In this document: positions 35,282 to 48,685 of the stretch, piece after piece
Position numbering within the stretch: the stretch's first letter is position 1
How the letters are laid out: the number at the start of each line of letters is the position of its first letter
Source: Dyella flagellata
Lineage (GTDB): Bacteria; Pseudomonadota; Gammaproteobacteria; Xanthomonadales; Rhodanobacteraceae
Length of the DNA: 60,653 bases
Direction of reading: 5' to 3'
Assembly: GCF_030160275.1 (NCBI RefSeq)
Contig: NZ_BSOA01000008.1
Location: forward strand, 1 to 60,653
Program-made: the position numbers and the translations under genes
The notes under the pieces: model-generated
Databases searched by the model: none
Told to the model about the DNA's origin: nothing
The model's input: only the letters and a program-made list of their open reading frames with translations

Positions 35282-35686
35282 ATGAAACACGCACCTGATG
35301 AAATACTTAGCGAAGTCCGCGCCGATGTCTGGCTATGGGCCGCGCGCATGTACAAGACACGCAGCCTGGCCAAGCAGGCGATGGAGGGTGGCAAGGTCGA
35401 CGTGAACGGTGCCGGTTGCAAACCTTCCAAGGCCTTGCACGTGGGCGACAGGCTGCGCCTGACGCGTGGCGAAGAACGGCTGGAGCTGGAAATCCTGGCG
35501 CTTGGCGAGCAGCGTGGACCGGCGAGCGTGGCGCAAACGCTTTATCGCGAAACCGAGGCCAGCCGCCTTGCCCGCGAGCAGGCCCGCGAGTCGCGGCGCC
35601 TGAGCGGAGCGGGTTTAAGTCGTCCTGCCACCCGTCCCAACAAGCAGCAACGTCGAGAATTGCGACGGCTTAAGGATTTTCCCTGA
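35282..35686 (+). CDS. hslR: Heat shock protein Hsp15 (S4 domain RNA-binding)
   Basis: A 134-residue protein. The S4 RNA-binding domain covers about residues 12-75 (VRADVWLWAARMYKTRSLAKQAMEGGKVDVNG), followed by a basic C-terminal tail ending NKQQRRELRRLKDF, as in Hsp15, which recycles stalled 50S subunits carrying peptidyl-tRNA. No ribosome site is visible between repeat copy E and the ATG, so the start context is unusual. Confidence 0.9.
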   Translation: MKHAPDEILSEVRADVWLWAARMYKTRSLAKQAMEGGKVDVNGAGCKPSKALHVGDRLRLTRGEERLELEILALGEQRGPASVAQTLYRETEASRLAREQARESRRLSGAGLSRPATRPNKQQRRELRRLKDFP

Positions 35687-35787
35687 GCAGCACATCTCAG
35701 AAATCCGCGCCCATCTGCGTAATGATCTTGTCGTAAATGCAGGCAACCCAGGAGAGGTTGCCGCGCAAGGTGATACAGGGGGCTCCA

Positions 35788-36336
35788 ATGAGCGGTATCG
35801 ATTTCTTCAAGCGCCTGCTGGGTAGCCAGGGGCCGGAAAGTACGCAGTCAAGGCATCTCGTGCAGGCAGCGCCTGGCATGCGTACGCTGGTGGTGGATGA
35901 CTCGCCGACCATTCGCGCCGTGCTCGGCAAGATGCTCGGCCAGGAAGGCTACGCGGTGCAAAAGGCCGTCGACGGCGAAAGCGCCCTTGAGCTGGCCAAG
36001 GCCGAGCAGCCGGAACTGATCTTTCTGGATATCGTATTGCCGGGCATCAACGGCTTCGCCGTGCTGCGTGCCTTGCGCCACGATCCACTCACCCGGCACA
36101 TCCCGATCGTGATGATCAGCGGCAACCAGCAAGCTACCGAGCAGTTCTACGTGCAACGCTTCGGAGCCGACGATTTCATCAGGAAGCCGTTCGGACAGCG
36201 CGACGTACAGCAATCCATCGATCAACTGGTACGTGCCGGGCGCTTGCCTGCACGGGCACCGACACCCGCCTTTACCGCCGCCACGGTCACGCCTTACGAA
36301 GAGCTGGGTAGCCCGCTCTCGGGCATGGCGGCCTGA
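35788..36336 (+). CDS. Single-domain response regulator (PilG-like)
   Basis: A 182-residue protein. Residues about 33-150 are a receiver domain: acidic pair VVDDSPT, phospho-acceptor Asp in LIFLDIVLPGINGF near 81, Ser in IVMISGNQ near 110 and Lys in FIRKPFG near 134. There is an extra N-terminal segment, MSGIDFFKRLLGSQG, and a Pro/Thr-rich tail, with no DNA-binding output domain. Such regulators act in twitching or chemosensory pathways (PilG/PilH, CheY). No kinase gene is nearby. GGGGG precedes the ATG. Confidence 0.85.
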   Translation: MSGIDFFKRLLGSQGPESTQSRHLVQAAPGMRTLVVDDSPTIRAVLGKMLGQEGYAVQKAVDGESALELAKAEQPELIFLDIVLPGINGFAVLRALRHDPLTRHIPIVMISGNQQATEQFYVQRFGADDFIRKPFGQRDVQQSIDQLVRAGRLPARAPTPAFTAATVTPYEELGSPLSGMAA

Positions 36337-36350
36337 CTTCAGACGGAAAC

Positions 36351-36382
36351 GCCGCAGCGTAAGGCGCTGCGGCGCTTTTTTT
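36351..36382 (+). terminator. Intrinsic terminator after the response regulator
   Basis: GCCGCAGCG pairs with CGCTGCGGC across a 5-nt loop, followed by seven T. Confidence 0.93.
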
Positions 36383-36407
36383 GTCGGCTGGGAGAATCCC
36401 AGCCGAC
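36383..36407. repeat. Palindromic repeat, copy F (minimal form)
   Basis: GTCGGCTGGG (36383-36392) and CCCAGCCGAC (36398-36407) form a perfect hairpin directly after the previous terminator and before the katG stop. Confidence 0.65.
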
Positions 36408-36418
36408 GATGCTTGCGC

Positions 36419-38680
<2,262 letters not shown>

Positions 38681-38746
38681 TCAGCTGACCTGTCCAATCT
38701 ACGCGGAGGCATTCCTTCGTTGAATTTAATTCTTCTGATGTATTTC

Positions 38747-38761
38747 ATAGGTGTGGACTAT
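38747..38761 (-). promoter_or_regulatory. OxyR-like half site upstream of katG
   Basis: ATAGGTGTGGACTAT matches the ATAG-N7-CTAT core of OxyR operators, 103-117 nt upstream of the katG start, the usual place for control of a peroxidase gene. The second core expected 7 nt further on is not clear. No oxyR gene is in the window. Confidence 0.5.
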
Positions 38762-38819
38762 GGATAAGGCGCCATCGCGCGCAGATGGTTGCGGTTGCGC
38801 AGCGTCACCCTGATGACAA

Positions 38820-39413
38820 TCAGCCGGCTGCGCCGATCAGTTCCAACGCCAAAGCGCGTGCCGCGCACCGCAATTCTTCGGCAAAGGCAGGATCGTCGAC
38901 GGTGCGTGCCAGCACCATGCCGCCCACGCAAAGAGCGGTAACCGCCAGGCCGCGATCGCGCGCTTTGCAGCCTTCTTCATCATCCATGCCGCTGGCCAGC
39001 AGCTGAGCCATGTTCTCCACCAGGCATCGATAAGCTCTTTGGACGCCCGGTCCCGCACGCGCCGCATCGGCCGGCAACGCAATCAGCGGGCAATGACCTT
39101 CGACGTCCTGCAAGTGAGCGGCCGAAAGGTAGGCTTCCACCATCTGGCGTCCGATCGTTTCGCTGCAAGTGGGATCGAACCTTACCCCTTCCCAGTGCTG
39201 GGAGGGGTCGAAATGCATGTAGAGGGAAACCGCTTCGGCATACAGCTCTTCCTTGGCCTTGAAGTGGTTGTAGAAGCCACCGCGGGTGAGGCCGGCGCGC
39301 TGCATGATCTCGTCGATGGAGACGTCGTTGAAACCGCGGCGATTGAACAGTTCGCGGGCGCACTCGACGATGCGTTGGCGGGTTTTCTGTTTGTGTTCGG
39401 CGGTAAAGGGCAT
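38820..39413 (-). CDS. TetR/AcrR family transcriptional regulator
   Basis: A 197-residue regulator. The helix-turn-helix lies in TRQRIVECARELFNRRGFNDVSIDEIMQRAGLTRGGFYNHFKAKEEL (residues 11-57); the C-terminal ligand-binding domain is about 65-195 and resembles the group with C-terminal Cys (EGHCPLIALPADAAR). It is transcribed divergently from a glutathione S-transferase gene, with a perfect palindrome between them, so it probably represses that gene and itself in response to an electrophile or toxic compound. Confidence 0.9.
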   Translation of the reverse strand: MPFTAEHKQKTRQRIVECARELFNRRGFNDVSIDEIMQRAGLTRGGFYNHFKAKEELYAEAVSLYMHFDPSQHWEGVRFDPTCSETIGRQMVEAYLSAAHLQDVEGHCPLIALPADAARAGPGVQRAYRCLVENMAQLLASGMDDEEGCKARDRGLAVTALCVGGMVLARTVDDPAFAEELRCAARALALELIGAAG

Positions 39414-39474
39414 GGTGGCGGGCGAGCGGGGCCGCTGCGGGAAAGGGCAGGAGAAAGCCTACTCGGAAAGCAAA

Positions 39475-39492
39475 ATATGTTCTTGAACATAT
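39475..39492. promoter_or_regulatory. Probable TetR-type operator
   Basis: ATATGTTCTTGAACATAT, a perfect 8-bp inverted repeat around TT, lies 61 nt from the regulator start and 64 nt from the GST start. TTGAAC inside it could be a -35 hexamer. Confidence 0.7.
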
Positions 39493-39556
39493 ATAGGTCG
39501 CTGCCAAACTCCGCGGTGTTCGGTTGGTTTTCCCCACACCCAAGGAGGCATCGATC

Positions 39557-40195
39557 ATGACCATGAAGCTGTATTACGCACACACCATGAATCCGCGCAA
39601 GACATGTGCGGTGGCGAAATACCTCGGCTCGCCGGTGGACTACATCCGGGTGGACCTGGCCCAAGGCGAGCAACGGACGCCGGAATTTCTGGCGCTCAAT
39701 CCCAACGGCAAGGTGCCGCTACTGGTGGACGGTGATTTGCACCTATGGGAGAGCACCGCGATCATGGCCCACTTGGCGGTAAAGGCGGGCTCTGAACTGT
39801 GGCCTGCCGAGGCCGTTCGCCAGGTCGAAGTACTGCGTTGGCTGTCGTGGGATCTCAGTCATTTCGCGCGTCACGGCGGCACGCTTTATTTCGAACATCA
39901 CATCAAGCCGTTGATATTCGGCCGGGACGAGCCTACTCAGGCTGCCGTGGAGGAAGCCAACGGCTTCTACAAGCGCTTTGCCACCGTGCTCGACAACCAT
40001 CTGGCCCAGCATACGTATCTGGCAGGCGAGAAGCTGAGCATTGCCGACTTCGGCGTCGGGGGGCTGCTGCCCTGGGCTAATGAGGCGCGTTTGCCGATTG
40101 AAGGCTTCGCCAACATCGCACGCTGGCACGAGCGGCTGATGGCGTTGCCGGCATGGCGTGATCCCTTCCCTGAGCCGCTGCCTGCTGCAGCCTGA
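39557..40195 (+). CDS. Glutathione S-transferase family protein
   Basis: A 212-residue protein with a thioredoxin-fold N-domain (KLYYAHTMNPRKTCAVAKYLG, residues 3-23; NPNGKVPLLVDGDLHLWES with cis-Pro near 52-70) and an all-helical C-domain ending near YLAGEKLSIADFGVGGLLPWA (155-175), whose N-capping box is typical of GSTs. The ATG at 39557 has a strong AAGGAGG site 8 nt upstream. It is likely the main target of the divergent TetR regulator and detoxifies electrophiles with glutathione. Confidence 0.92.
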   Translation: MTMKLYYAHTMNPRKTCAVAKYLGSPVDYIRVDLAQGEQRTPEFLALNPNGKVPLLVDGDLHLWESTAIMAHLAVKAGSELWPAEAVRQVEVLRWLSWDLSHFARHGGTLYFEHHIKPLIFGRDEPTQAAVEEANGFYKRFATVLDNHLAQHTYLAGEKLSIADFGVGGLLPWANEARLPIEGFANIARWHERLMALPAWRDPFPEPLPAAA

Positions 40196-40202
40196 AAGCA
40201 CT

Positions 40203-40284
40203 CCGCGTAGGCGGGGATGGCAGGCAATCCCCGCATTGCCCTGCATGCCGCATCGTGATGCTGGGATTGTCATCCCAGCCTACG
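40203..40284. repeat. Palindromic intergenic repeat, copy G
   Basis: CCGCGTAGGCGGGGATGG with a GGCAATCCCCGC partner, then GCTGGGATTGTCATCCCAGC. It matches copies A and E with small insertions and lies between convergent GST and mutS. Confidence 0.75.
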
Positions 40285-40285
40285 T

Positions 40286-42883
40286 TTATAGCAGGGCTTT
40301 TAGCCGGTACAGCACGTCCAGCGCTTCGCGTGGCGTCAGTGCGTCGGGATCGACTTCCTTGAGCGCGCGCTCCGCGGCGGAAGGTTCGGGCGGTGCGAAC
40401 AGACCCAATTGTGGTGATGCGTCGGGTAATGGCGAGGGCTTGGCGGCCTGTGCGTGCATGCCGTTTTCGAGTTCCGCCAGCGTTTTGCGTGCATCGGCAA
40501 TCACCGCCTTGGGCAAGCCAGCCAGGGCGGCTACCTGCAGGCCGAAGCTGCGATTGGCAGGCCCTTCCTTCACGGCGTGCATGAAGACCAGCTGGTCGCC
40601 GTATTCGACGGCATCCAGATGCACATTGGCGATGCTCGGGATTTCGGACGCCAGCTCCGTCAGCTCGAAATAGTGCGTGGCGAACAGCGTGTAAGCCTTG
40701 CTGTTTGCAGCCAGGTGCACCGCTGCGGCACGGGCCAGGGCCAGGCCATCATAGGTGCTGGTGCCGCGGCCCACCTCGTCCATCAGCACTAGGCTATGCG
40801 GCGTGGCGTTATGCAGGATATTGGCGGTTTCGCTCATTTCCACCATGAAGGTGGATTGCCCGCGCGACAGATCATCCCCGGCGCCAATGCGGGTGAAGAT
40901 GCGATCGATCGGACCGATCAGCGCACGCGAAGCCGGCACATAGCTGCCGATATGCGCGAGTAGCACGATCAGCGCGTTCTGGCGCATGTAGGTGGATTTA
41001 CCGCCCATGTTCGGGCCGGTGATCACCAGCATGCGGCGCTGCTCATTCAGCACCAGGTCGTTTGGCTCGAACGGCTCCTGACGTACTTTCTCCACCACCG
41101 GATGGCGGCCGCGCTCGATCTTCAGACCCGGCTCATCGGTGAGTTCGGGGGCGCTCCAGTCCAGCGCCTGCGCGCGTTCGGCCAGCGTGCACAGCACGTC
41201 CAGTTCGGCCATGGAGGCGGCGGCATGCTTGAGTGGCTCCAGCTGTGCGGTGAGCGTGTCCAGCAGCGCCTCGTAGAGCGCGCGCTCGCGCATCAGCGAG
41301 CGTTCCTTGGCGGACAGCACCTTGTCTTCGAAGGTTTTCAGTTCTTCGGTGATGTAGCGTTCGGCGTTCTTGGTGGTTTGCCGGCGCGTGTAATGCGTGG
41401 GCGCCTTGTCCGCTTGCGCCTTGGTGATTTCGATGTAGTAGCCGTGTACGCGGTTGTAGCCGACCTTCAGCGTCGGGATGCCGCTGGCGGCTTTTTCGCG
41501 CTCTTCCAGTTCGACCAGGTACTGATCTGCATGCGTGGCAAGCCGGCGCAGCTCGTCCAGCTCCGCGTCATAGCCATCGGCGATGACGCCGCCGTCGCGC
41601 AGCAACACGGGCGGTTGTTCGACAACGGCGCGCTTGAGCAATTCTGCGATGGCGGCGTGGTCGCCAATACCTTCCACCAGGGCGTGCAATAGCGGGCTGT
41701 CCAGGCTGGCGATCGTTTCGCGCAATACCGGCGCAGCGGACAAGCCATCGCGTAGGGTGGAAAGATCGCGCGGACGTGCCGAGCGCAACGCTACGCGGGC
41801 AAGAATGCGTTCCAGGTCGCCGATGCCGCGCAATTGTTCGCGCAGGGTTTCATGCCGGCGAGTTTCGATCAACGCGGCGATGGCTTGATGCCGGCGTCGC
41901 AGCGTATCGCGCGAACGCAGCGGACGATTGAGCCAGCGGCGCATCAGGCGTGCGCCCATCGGCGTGACGGTTTCATCGAGCACGCCAAGCAAGGTGTGTT
42001 CGACTCTTCCGCTGGGGTGGGTATCCAGTTCTAGATTGCGGCGCGTGGCGGCATCCAGTGCAATCGTTTCACTCGCGCTTTCCACCGCCATGCCGGAAAG
42101 ATGCGGCAGGGCGCTCTTCTGCGTTTCTTCCACATAGCCGAGCAGGCAGCCGGCGGCGGCGATGGCCAGCGGCATGTGGTCGACGCCGAAACCGCCCAGG
42201 TCACGCGTGCGGAAGAAGCGATTCAGTTCGCGCCGTGCGGCGTCGCTGTCGAAATGCCACGGCGGGCGTTTGCGCAGGCCGGGCAGGGCGCTGACCAGTT
42301 TCGGCCACGCCACGTCTTCGCCGACCAGCGTTTCGGCCGGCTGTAGGCGCGCCAGTTCCGCCGCCAGCGCTTCCGCGCCCGGTACTTCGCTGAGCAGGAA
42401 GCGGCCGCTGGAAAGATCCACCCAGGCCAGGCCATAACTGCCATGCGCGCCGGCGGCGATCGCCAGCAGCAGGTTGTCGCGACGCTCTTCCAGCAGCGCG
42501 GCATCCGTCACCGTGCCCGGCGTGACGATGCGCACCACCTTGCGTTCCACTGGCCCTTTGGACAGCGCCGGATCACCGATCTGCTCGCAGATCGCCACTG
42601 ATTCGCCCAGCCGCACCAGCTTGGCCAGGTAATTCTCCGCCGCGTGATACGGCACACCCGCCATCGGAATCGGCTGCCCCGCGGATTGGCCGCGCTGCGT
42701 GAGCGTGATGTCCAGCAGTCGCGCTGCCTTGCGCGCGTCTTCATAGAACAATTCGTAGAAATCGCCCATGCGGAAGAACAGCAGCACATCCGGATGCGCG
42801 GCCTTGGCAGCCAGGTACTGGCGCATGAAAGGGGTGTGGTCGGAGCTGTTGTCGGCCATCTTCGGGGATTGATCGGTGCGCAT
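40286..42883 (-). CDS. mutS: DNA mismatch repair protein MutS
   Basis: An 865-residue protein. The mismatch-recognition Phe-x-Glu motif lies in [14 protein letters not shown] near residues 38-51, the ATPase Walker A in [15 protein letters not shown] near 620-634, and Walker B in [18 protein letters not shown] near 695. The C-terminal tail with helix-turn-helix dimerisation follows. The ATG at 42883 is given; an internal Met at position 9 ([16 protein letters not shown]) fits family starts equally well. Confidence 0.97.
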   Translation of the reverse strand: MRTDQSPKMADNSSDHTPFMRQYLAAKAAHPDVLLFFRMGDFYELFYEDARKAARLLDITLTQRGQSAGQPIPMAGVPYHAAENYLAKLVRLGESVAICEQIGDPALSKGPVERKVVRIVTPGTVTDAALLEERRDNLLLAIAAGAHGSYGLAWVDLSSGRFLLSEVPGAEALAAELARLQPAETLVGEDVAWPKLVSALPGLRKRPPWHFDSDAARRELNRFFRTRDLGGFGVDHMPLAIAAAGCLLGYVEETQKSALPHLSGMAVESASETIALDAATRRNLELDTHPSGRVEHTLLGVLDETVTPMGARLMRRWLNRPLRSRDTLRRRHQAIAALIETRRHETLREQLRGIGDLERILARVALRSARPRDLSTLRDGLSAAPVLRETIASLDSPLLHALVEGIGDHAAIAELLKRAVVEQPPVLLRDGGVIADGYDAELDELRRLATHADQYLVELEEREKAASGIPTLKVGYNRVHGYYIEITKAQADKAPTHYTRRQTTKNAERYITEELKTFEDKVLSAKERSLMRERALYEALLDTLTAQLEPLKHAAASMAELDVLCTLAERAQALDWSAPELTDEPGLKIERGRHPVVEKVRQEPFEPNDLVLNEQRRMLVITGPNMGGKSTYMRQNALIVLLAHIGSYVPASRALIGPIDRIFTRIGAGDDLSRGQSTFMVEMSETANILHNATPHSLVLMDEVGRGTSTYDGLALARAAAVHLAANSKAYTLFATHYFELTELASEIPSIANVHLDAVEYGDQLVFMHAVKEGPANRSFGLQVAALAGLPKAVIADARKTLAELENGMHAQAAKPSPLPDASPQLGLFAPPEPSAAERALKEVDPDALTPREALDVLYRLKALL

Positions 42884-43128
42884 GTCCAGGGTCGATAGCG
42901 GGCGGCAGGTGTTTCGACGCCGGGGAAAAGCGCATAACTTTAGCGGGTTCCCCCGGGGATGTTGAGCGCAGGACGCGCTGGCGGCCAGTTCGCCCGCGCT
43001 GCCCGAAGCGGGCTGTATCGAGCGGGCTGAGCATTCGACGTGGCTGCCGCAGTCCCGCGGGGACTTGGAACCGGGCCATCATCTTGGAAACAATGCGGCT
43101 TCCCCGCCCTGGTAAAGCCATTGACGCC

Positions 43129-43638
43129 ATGATGCTCTCGTCCCTACTCACTGATGCCGCGCTGGCCGCGCTGGCCACCCGCGTCGCCACCGTGGCGCAG
43201 CAGCACGGGTTGATGCTGGCTAGCGCCGAATCCTGCACCGGCGGCTGGATCGCCAAGGCGCTCACCGACCTGTCCGGCAGTTCCGCCTGGTTCGAAGCCG
43301 GCGTGGTCAGCTATAGCAATGAGGCCAAGATGTCGCTGCTGGGCGTGCGGCGGGAAACCTTGGAGCGTGCCGGTGCAGTCAGTGAGGCGACCGCCCTCGA
43401 AATGGTTTCCGGTGCACTGGAGCGCCTGCATGCCGGGGTGGCAGTGGCAGTCACGGGCATTGCCGGGCCTGCCGGCGGTACGCCGGAAAAGCCGGTCGGC
43501 ACGGTATGGATTGCTTGGCGGCGCCGAGGTAGCGAAGCGCGCGCCCAGCTGTTCCATTTCACTGGCGACCGCGAAGCCGTGCGACGGCAGACGGTGGCGG
43601 CAGCCCTCGAAGGCGTGCTGCAGATGCTGACGGTCTGA
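43129..43638 (+). CDS. pncC: Nicotinamide-nucleotide amidohydrolase (CinA C-terminal family)
   Basis: A 169-residue stand-alone PncC domain that deamidates NMN to nicotinate mononucleotide. The catalytic region is LASAESCTGGWIAKALTDLSGSSAWFEAGVVSYSNEAK near residues 23-60 (Ser, Lys, Tyr), and VAVTGIAGPAGGTPEKPVGTVWIAW near 103-127 closes the active site. The N-terminal MoCF-like half of full CinA is absent. Gene order mutS-pncC-recA is common in gammaproteobacteria. It complements pncB at 8985 in NAD recycling. Confidence 0.92.
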   Translation: MMLSSLLTDAALAALATRVATVAQQHGLMLASAESCTGGWIAKALTDLSGSSAWFEAGVVSYSNEAKMSLLGVRRETLERAGAVSEATALEMVSGALERLHAGVAVAVTGIAGPAGGTPEKPVGTVWIAWRRRGSEARAQLFHFTGDREAVRRQTVAAALEGVLQMLTV

Positions 43639-43765
43639 GTAGCTATTGACCAGCCTTCCGGCACTGGACCGATGTGGGATACTCCAAGGCCTGCATCCCA
43701 GCCCGTGAGACAAACACGCGGCATCATGCTCCCCACGACCACTTTCGAACAGCGGAATCAAGACG

Positions 43766-44800
<1,035 letters not shown>

Positions 44801-44802
44801 GC

Positions 44803-45432
44803 ATGGCGGAGCGGCGCTTGAGAATTTTGCTGGTCGGTGCCTCGGGCACCTTGGGACGCGCGGTGGAGGCGGAACTCAAGCCTCGCCACGAAGTGATCGC
44901 TGCCGGACGCAGTTCCGGCGGCCTTCGTATCGACCTCACCGACGTCGCCAGCATCCAGAACGCCCTGCAACAGGCGGGCGAGCTGGATGCAGTGATCAGT
45001 GCGGCAGGCAATGTCACGTTCGCGCCGCTGGCGGACTTCAAGCCCGCGCCCTATGGCGAATCGCTGCACACGCAGGGCCTCGCCGACAAGTTGATGGGGC
45101 AGGTGAACCTGGCCCTGGCCGCGCGCGATCATTTGCGTGACGGCGGCTCGATCACCCTCACTACCGGCATCCTTTCCGAGCAGCCGATCGTGGCGGGCAG
45201 TTCCGCAAGCCTAGTCAATGGCGCGGTGGAGGCCTTTGCGCGTGCCGCGGCGATCGAACTGCCTCGCGGCCTGCGCATCAACGTGGTGAGTCCCAACGTG
45301 CTCACCGAGTCGATGCCGGGGTATGCGCCGTTCTTCCGTGGCTTCGAGCCGGTCAGCGCTGCACGTGCGGCCATGGCCTTCAGCCGCAGCGTGGAAGGGG
45401 CGCAGACCGGGCAGGTGTACAAGGTGTACTGA
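44803..45432 (+). CDS. Short-chain dehydrogenase-like protein lacking the catalytic Tyr-x3-Lys
   Basis: A 209-residue SDR-fold protein. The cofactor motif LLVGASGTLGRAV (residues 9-21) and the AAGN segment (near 66-69) are intact, and RINVVSPNVLTESM near 164 matches the family. Where the active-site Tyr-x3-Lys should be, the sequence reads SSASLVNGAVEAFARAAAIEL, so neither residue is present. This pattern resembles the Lin1944-type SDR subgroup, whose function is unknown. It sits between recA and recX with a 2-nt gap to recA, so it is co-transcribed with the recombinase. Confidence 0.85.
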   Translation: MAERRLRILLVGASGTLGRAVEAELKPRHEVIAAGRSSGGLRIDLTDVASIQNALQQAGELDAVISAAGNVTFAPLADFKPAPYGESLHTQGLADKLMGQVNLALAARDHLRDGGSITLTTGILSEQPIVAGSSASLVNGAVEAFARAAAIELPRGLRINVVSPNVLTESMPGYAPFFRGFEPVSAARAAMAFSRSVEGAQTGQVYKVY

Positions 45433-45439
45433 TGGATTT

Positions 45440-45457
45440 CCCCTCCCTCGGGAGGGG
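45440..45457 (+). terminator. Small hairpin between the SDR gene and recX
   Basis: CCCCTCCC pairs with GGGAGGGG around TC. The tail has only two T, so it may reduce rather than end transcription into recX, as known for the partial terminator between recA and recX in E. coli. Confidence 0.4.
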
Positions 45458-45475
45458 TTGATCGCTCGCATCGCC

Positions 45476-45973
45476 ATGAAGAAGCGCAGTGACGATCCCG
45501 ATGCCAAATCCAAGCCCAGCGCCTACGGCAAGGCGCTGGGCTTGCTTGCGCGCCGCGAACACTCGCGCAAAGAGCTGCAGCAGAAACTGAACCGTGGCGG
45601 TTACGCCCGCGACGAAGCCAGTGACGCGCTCGACCGTCTGGGCGAGCAGCATTATCAGGACGATGAGCGCTTTGCCGAGACCCTGATCCGCAATCGCTCA
45701 GCCCAGGGTTATGGCCCCATGCGCCTGCGGGCGGAGCTGAAAAGCCACGGTTTGTCGGACGCGCGCATTCGCAGCCTGCTCGATGCCGCTGAGATCGATT
45801 GGGCCGAATCTGCCGCCGCCCAACTGCGTCGCCGCTATGGCGCCCAAGGCAGCGCGGACCCCGCCGAACGGGCTCGCCGTGCGCAGTTCCTCTTGCGTCG
45901 CGGCTTTCCCGCCGCCACAGTACGGGATGTCACTCACGCCGATGTGGACGATGCCGCCGACGAAAACCCCTGA
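45476..45973 (+). CDS. recX: Regulatory protein RecX
   Basis: A 165-residue RecA modulator made of three-helix repeats. LGLLARREHSRKELQQKLNRGGY (near 20-42), RFAETLIRNRSAQGYGPMRLRAELKSHGLSDARIRSLL (near 62-99) and the RRAQFLLRRGFPAATVRDV end are characteristic. The frame is open upstream into the SDR gene; the ATG at 45476 starts the basic N terminus MKKRSDD. It inhibits RecA filament extension. Gap to the next gene, alaS, is 75 nt. Confidence 0.93.
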   Translation: MKKRSDDPDAKSKPSAYGKALGLLARREHSRKELQQKLNRGGYARDEASDALDRLGEQHYQDDERFAETLIRNRSAQGYGPMRLRAELKSHGLSDARIRSLLDAAEIDWAESAAAQLRRRYGAQGSADPAERARRAQFLLRRGFPAATVRDVTHADVDDAADENP

Positions 45974-46048
45974 GGCCCCCACGGGCCGGGCGAGGGGCCG
46001 GTGGCGTCTTCGTGTCGCGCCCTTTTTCGCTGCTTTGTCCCGAACTCC

Positions 46049-48685
46049 ATGAAAACCGCCGACATCCGCTCCGCTTTTCTCGATTATTTTCGCGCCAAGG
46101 ACCACACCATCGTGCCCTCCAGCTCGCTGGTGCCGGCCAGCGACCCGACCTTGTTGTTCACCAACTCGGGCATGGTGCAGTTCAAGAATGTGTTTCTAGG
46201 CAGCGAGAAGCTGCCCTACGCCCGCGTGGCCGATGTGCAGCGCTGCCTGCGTGCCGGCGGCAAGCACAACGACCTGGATTCGGTCGGCTACACCGCGCGC
46301 CACCACACCTTCTTCGAGATGCTGGGCAATTGGTCGTTCGGCGATTACTTCAAGCGCGACGCGATCAGCTACGCCTGGGAACTGTTGACCGGTGTGTTGA
46401 AACTGCCGCCGGATAAGCTGTGGGTGACCGTCTATCACACGGACGACGAAGCCTACGGCATCTGGTCCAAGGAAATCGGCGTGCCGGCCGAGCGCATCGT
46501 GCGTATCGGCGACAACAAAGGCGCGCCGTACGCTTCCGACAACTTCTGGCAGATGGCCGACACCGGTCCCTGCGGTCCATGCTCGGAAATCTTCTACGAC
46601 CACGGCCCGGAGGTGGCAGGTGGCCCTCCAGGTTCGCCCGATGAGGACGGCGACCGCTACATCGAGATCTGGAACCTGGTGTTCATGCAGTTCGATCGTG
46701 CGCCGGACGGCACGCTGTCGCCGCTGCCGGCGCCGTGCGTGGATACCGGCATGGGCCTGGAGCGCCTGGCCGCCGTCCTGCAGCACGTGCATTCCAACTA
46801 TGAGATCGATCTGTTCCAGCACCTGATCAAGGTGGCGGCGGAACTCACCCATACGCCGGATCTGGCCAACAAGTCGCTGCGTGTGATCGCCGATCACATT
46901 CGCGCCTGCTCGTTCCTGATCGTCGACGGCGTGCTGCCTTCCAACGAAGGGCGCGGCTACGTGCTGCGCCGGATCATCCGCCGTGCCTTGCGGCATGGCT
47001 GGATGCTCGGTGTGCGTGGCGATTTCTTCTGGAAAATGGTGCAGCCGCTGGTCGAGGAAATGGGTGAGGCGTATCCGGAGCTTGCGGCCAAGCAAGCCTT
47101 CGTGGAAGACGCGTTGCGCACCGAAGAGCGGCGCTTCGGCGAAACGCTGGAACACGGCATGCGTGTGTTCAACGAGGTGGCCGCCAAGTCGGAAAAAACC
47201 ATTCCGGGCGAAGACGCCTTCCGCCTGTATGACACCTATGGCTTCCCCTTGGACCTGACTGCCGATATTGCGCGCGAGCGTGGCCTGTCGGTAGACCTGG
47301 CAGGCTTCGAACAGGCCATGAAGGCGCAGCAGGAACTCAGCCGCGAAGGCAGCCGTTTCACCGCCAAGGGCCAGATGCCCGCCGAACTCGCCAGCCAGCT
47401 CGCACCTACCGCCTTCCTGGGCTACGAGGCGCTTTCCGGCCGTGCCGGCAAGGTGGTCGGCATCGTGCAGGGCGGCAAGCAGCTCGGGCAGCTCGCCGAA
47501 GGCGAGGAGGGCCTGGTGATCCTGGATCAAACGCCGTTTTACGCCGAATCCGGCGGCCAGGTCGGCGACACCGGCACGTTGTCCAACAGCGCGGGCCGCT
47601 TCGAGGTTGGCGACACCATCAAGATGGGCGGCGTGTTTTTTGGCCACGCCGGCCGCTGGCATGGCCAACAACCCCTGCGTACGGGCGACACGGTGGATGC
47701 CGCCGTCGACCCCACGCGCCGCCAGGCTACGGTGCTCAATCACTCCGCCACGCACTTGCTGCATGCAGCATTGCGCAAGGTGCTTGGCTCCCACGTCAGC
47801 CAGAAGGGCTCGCTGGTGGCGCCCGACCGGCTGCGCTTCGACTTCTCCCACTTCAAGCCGGTCGCCCGCGAGGAACTGGCCAGGATCGAGGCGCTGGTGA
47901 ACACCGAAGTACGTCGCAACGTGGAAGCCGAAGTGCGCCACATGGCTTATGACGATGCGATCACCTTCGGCGCCATGGCGCTATTTGGCGAGAAATACGG
48001 CGACGAAGTGCGCGTGCTGAAGATGGGCGATTTCTCCACCGAGCTGTGCGGCGGCACCCACGTGGGCCGCACGGGCGATATCGGCCTGTTCAAGATCGTT
48101 AGCGAAGCAGGCGTGGCCTCCGGCGTGCGCCGCATCGAGGCAGTCACCGGCGATGGTGCGCTGGCGTATGTCGCCGAAGAGGAGCGCCGCCTGAACGAGT
48201 TGTCGCAGCTGCTTTCCAGCACCGGCGATGATGTCACCGAGAAGTTGCGCCAGCTGCTCGATCGCCAGAAGAAGCTGGAACGCGAACTGGATTCGCTGCG
48301 CGCCAAGGCCGCCGGCAGCATGACCGGCAATCTCGTCCAGTCCGCGCATGACATCGATGGCATCAAGGTCGTGGCGGCGCGTCTGGAAGGGCTCGATGCG
48401 AAGGCCTTGCGCGATGGCGTCGATCAATTGAAACAGCAGCTCACCGATTGCGTAGTGGTGCTGGCAGGTGCTGCCCAGGGGCGTGTTTCGCTGGTTGCCG
48501 GCGTGAACGGCAAGGCGGCCGGCCGCGTCAAGGCCGGCGACGTAGTCGCGCACGTGGCCAATCAGATCGATGGAAAAGGCGGTGGCCGTCCGGACATGGC
48601 GCAAGGTGGCGGCATGGACAAACCACAATTACCTGACATCTTGACGGGTACAGTGGCCTGGATCGGCAAGCAATTGGCCAGTTGA
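46049..48685 (+). CDS. alaS: Alanine--tRNA ligase
   Basis: An 878-residue class II synthetase. The start [29 protein letters not shown] is canonical, class II motifs occupy about residues 1-250 ([15 protein letters not shown], motif 3 [12 protein letters not shown]), the editing domain holds the zinc ligands [13 protein letters not shown] near 565-577 and [15 protein letters not shown] near 668-682, and the C-Ala domain finishes the protein. Order recA-recX-alaS-csrA is conserved in gammaproteobacteria. Confidence 0.98.
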   Translation: MKTADIRSAFLDYFRAKDHTIVPSSSLVPASDPTLLFTNSGMVQFKNVFLGSEKLPYARVADVQRCLRAGGKHNDLDSVGYTARHHTFFEMLGNWSFGDYFKRDAISYAWELLTGVLKLPPDKLWVTVYHTDDEAYGIWSKEIGVPAERIVRIGDNKGAPYASDNFWQMADTGPCGPCSEIFYDHGPEVAGGPPGSPDEDGDRYIEIWNLVFMQFDRAPDGTLSPLPAPCVDTGMGLERLAAVLQHVHSNYEIDLFQHLIKVAAELTHTPDLANKSLRVIADHIRACSFLIVDGVLPSNEGRGYVLRRIIRRALRHGWMLGVRGDFFWKMVQPLVEEMGEAYPELAAKQAFVEDALRTEERRFGETLEHGMRVFNEVAAKSEKTIPGEDAFRLYDTYGFPLDLTADIARERGLSVDLAGFEQAMKAQQELSREGSRFTAKGQMPAELASQLAPTAFLGYEALSGRAGKVVGIVQGGKQLGQLAEGEEGLVILDQTPFYAESGGQVGDTGTLSNSAGRFEVGDTIKMGGVFFGHAGRWHGQQPLRTGDTVDAAVDPTRRQATVLNHSATHLLHAALRKVLGSHVSQKGSLVAPDRLRFDFSHFKPVAREELARIEALVNTEVRRNVEAEVRHMAYDDAITFGAMALFGEKYGDEVRVLKMGDFSTELCGGTHVGRTGDIGLFKIVSEAGVASGVRRIEAVTGDGALAYVAEEERRLNELSQLLSSTGDDVTEKLRQLLDRQKKLERELDSLRAKAAGSMTGNLVQSAHDIDGIKVVAARLEGLDAKALRDGVDQLKQQLTDCVVVLAGAAQGRVSLVAGVNGKAAGRVKAGDVVAHVANQIDGKGGGRPDMAQGGGMDKPQLPDILTGTVAWIGKQLAS

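Noticed and set aside
46196..47941. A 581-codon open frame antisense to alaS
   Set aside because: It mirrors a certain gene, and its composition (Arg/His/Ala/Gln-rich without domains) is that of a GC-rich shadow frame.
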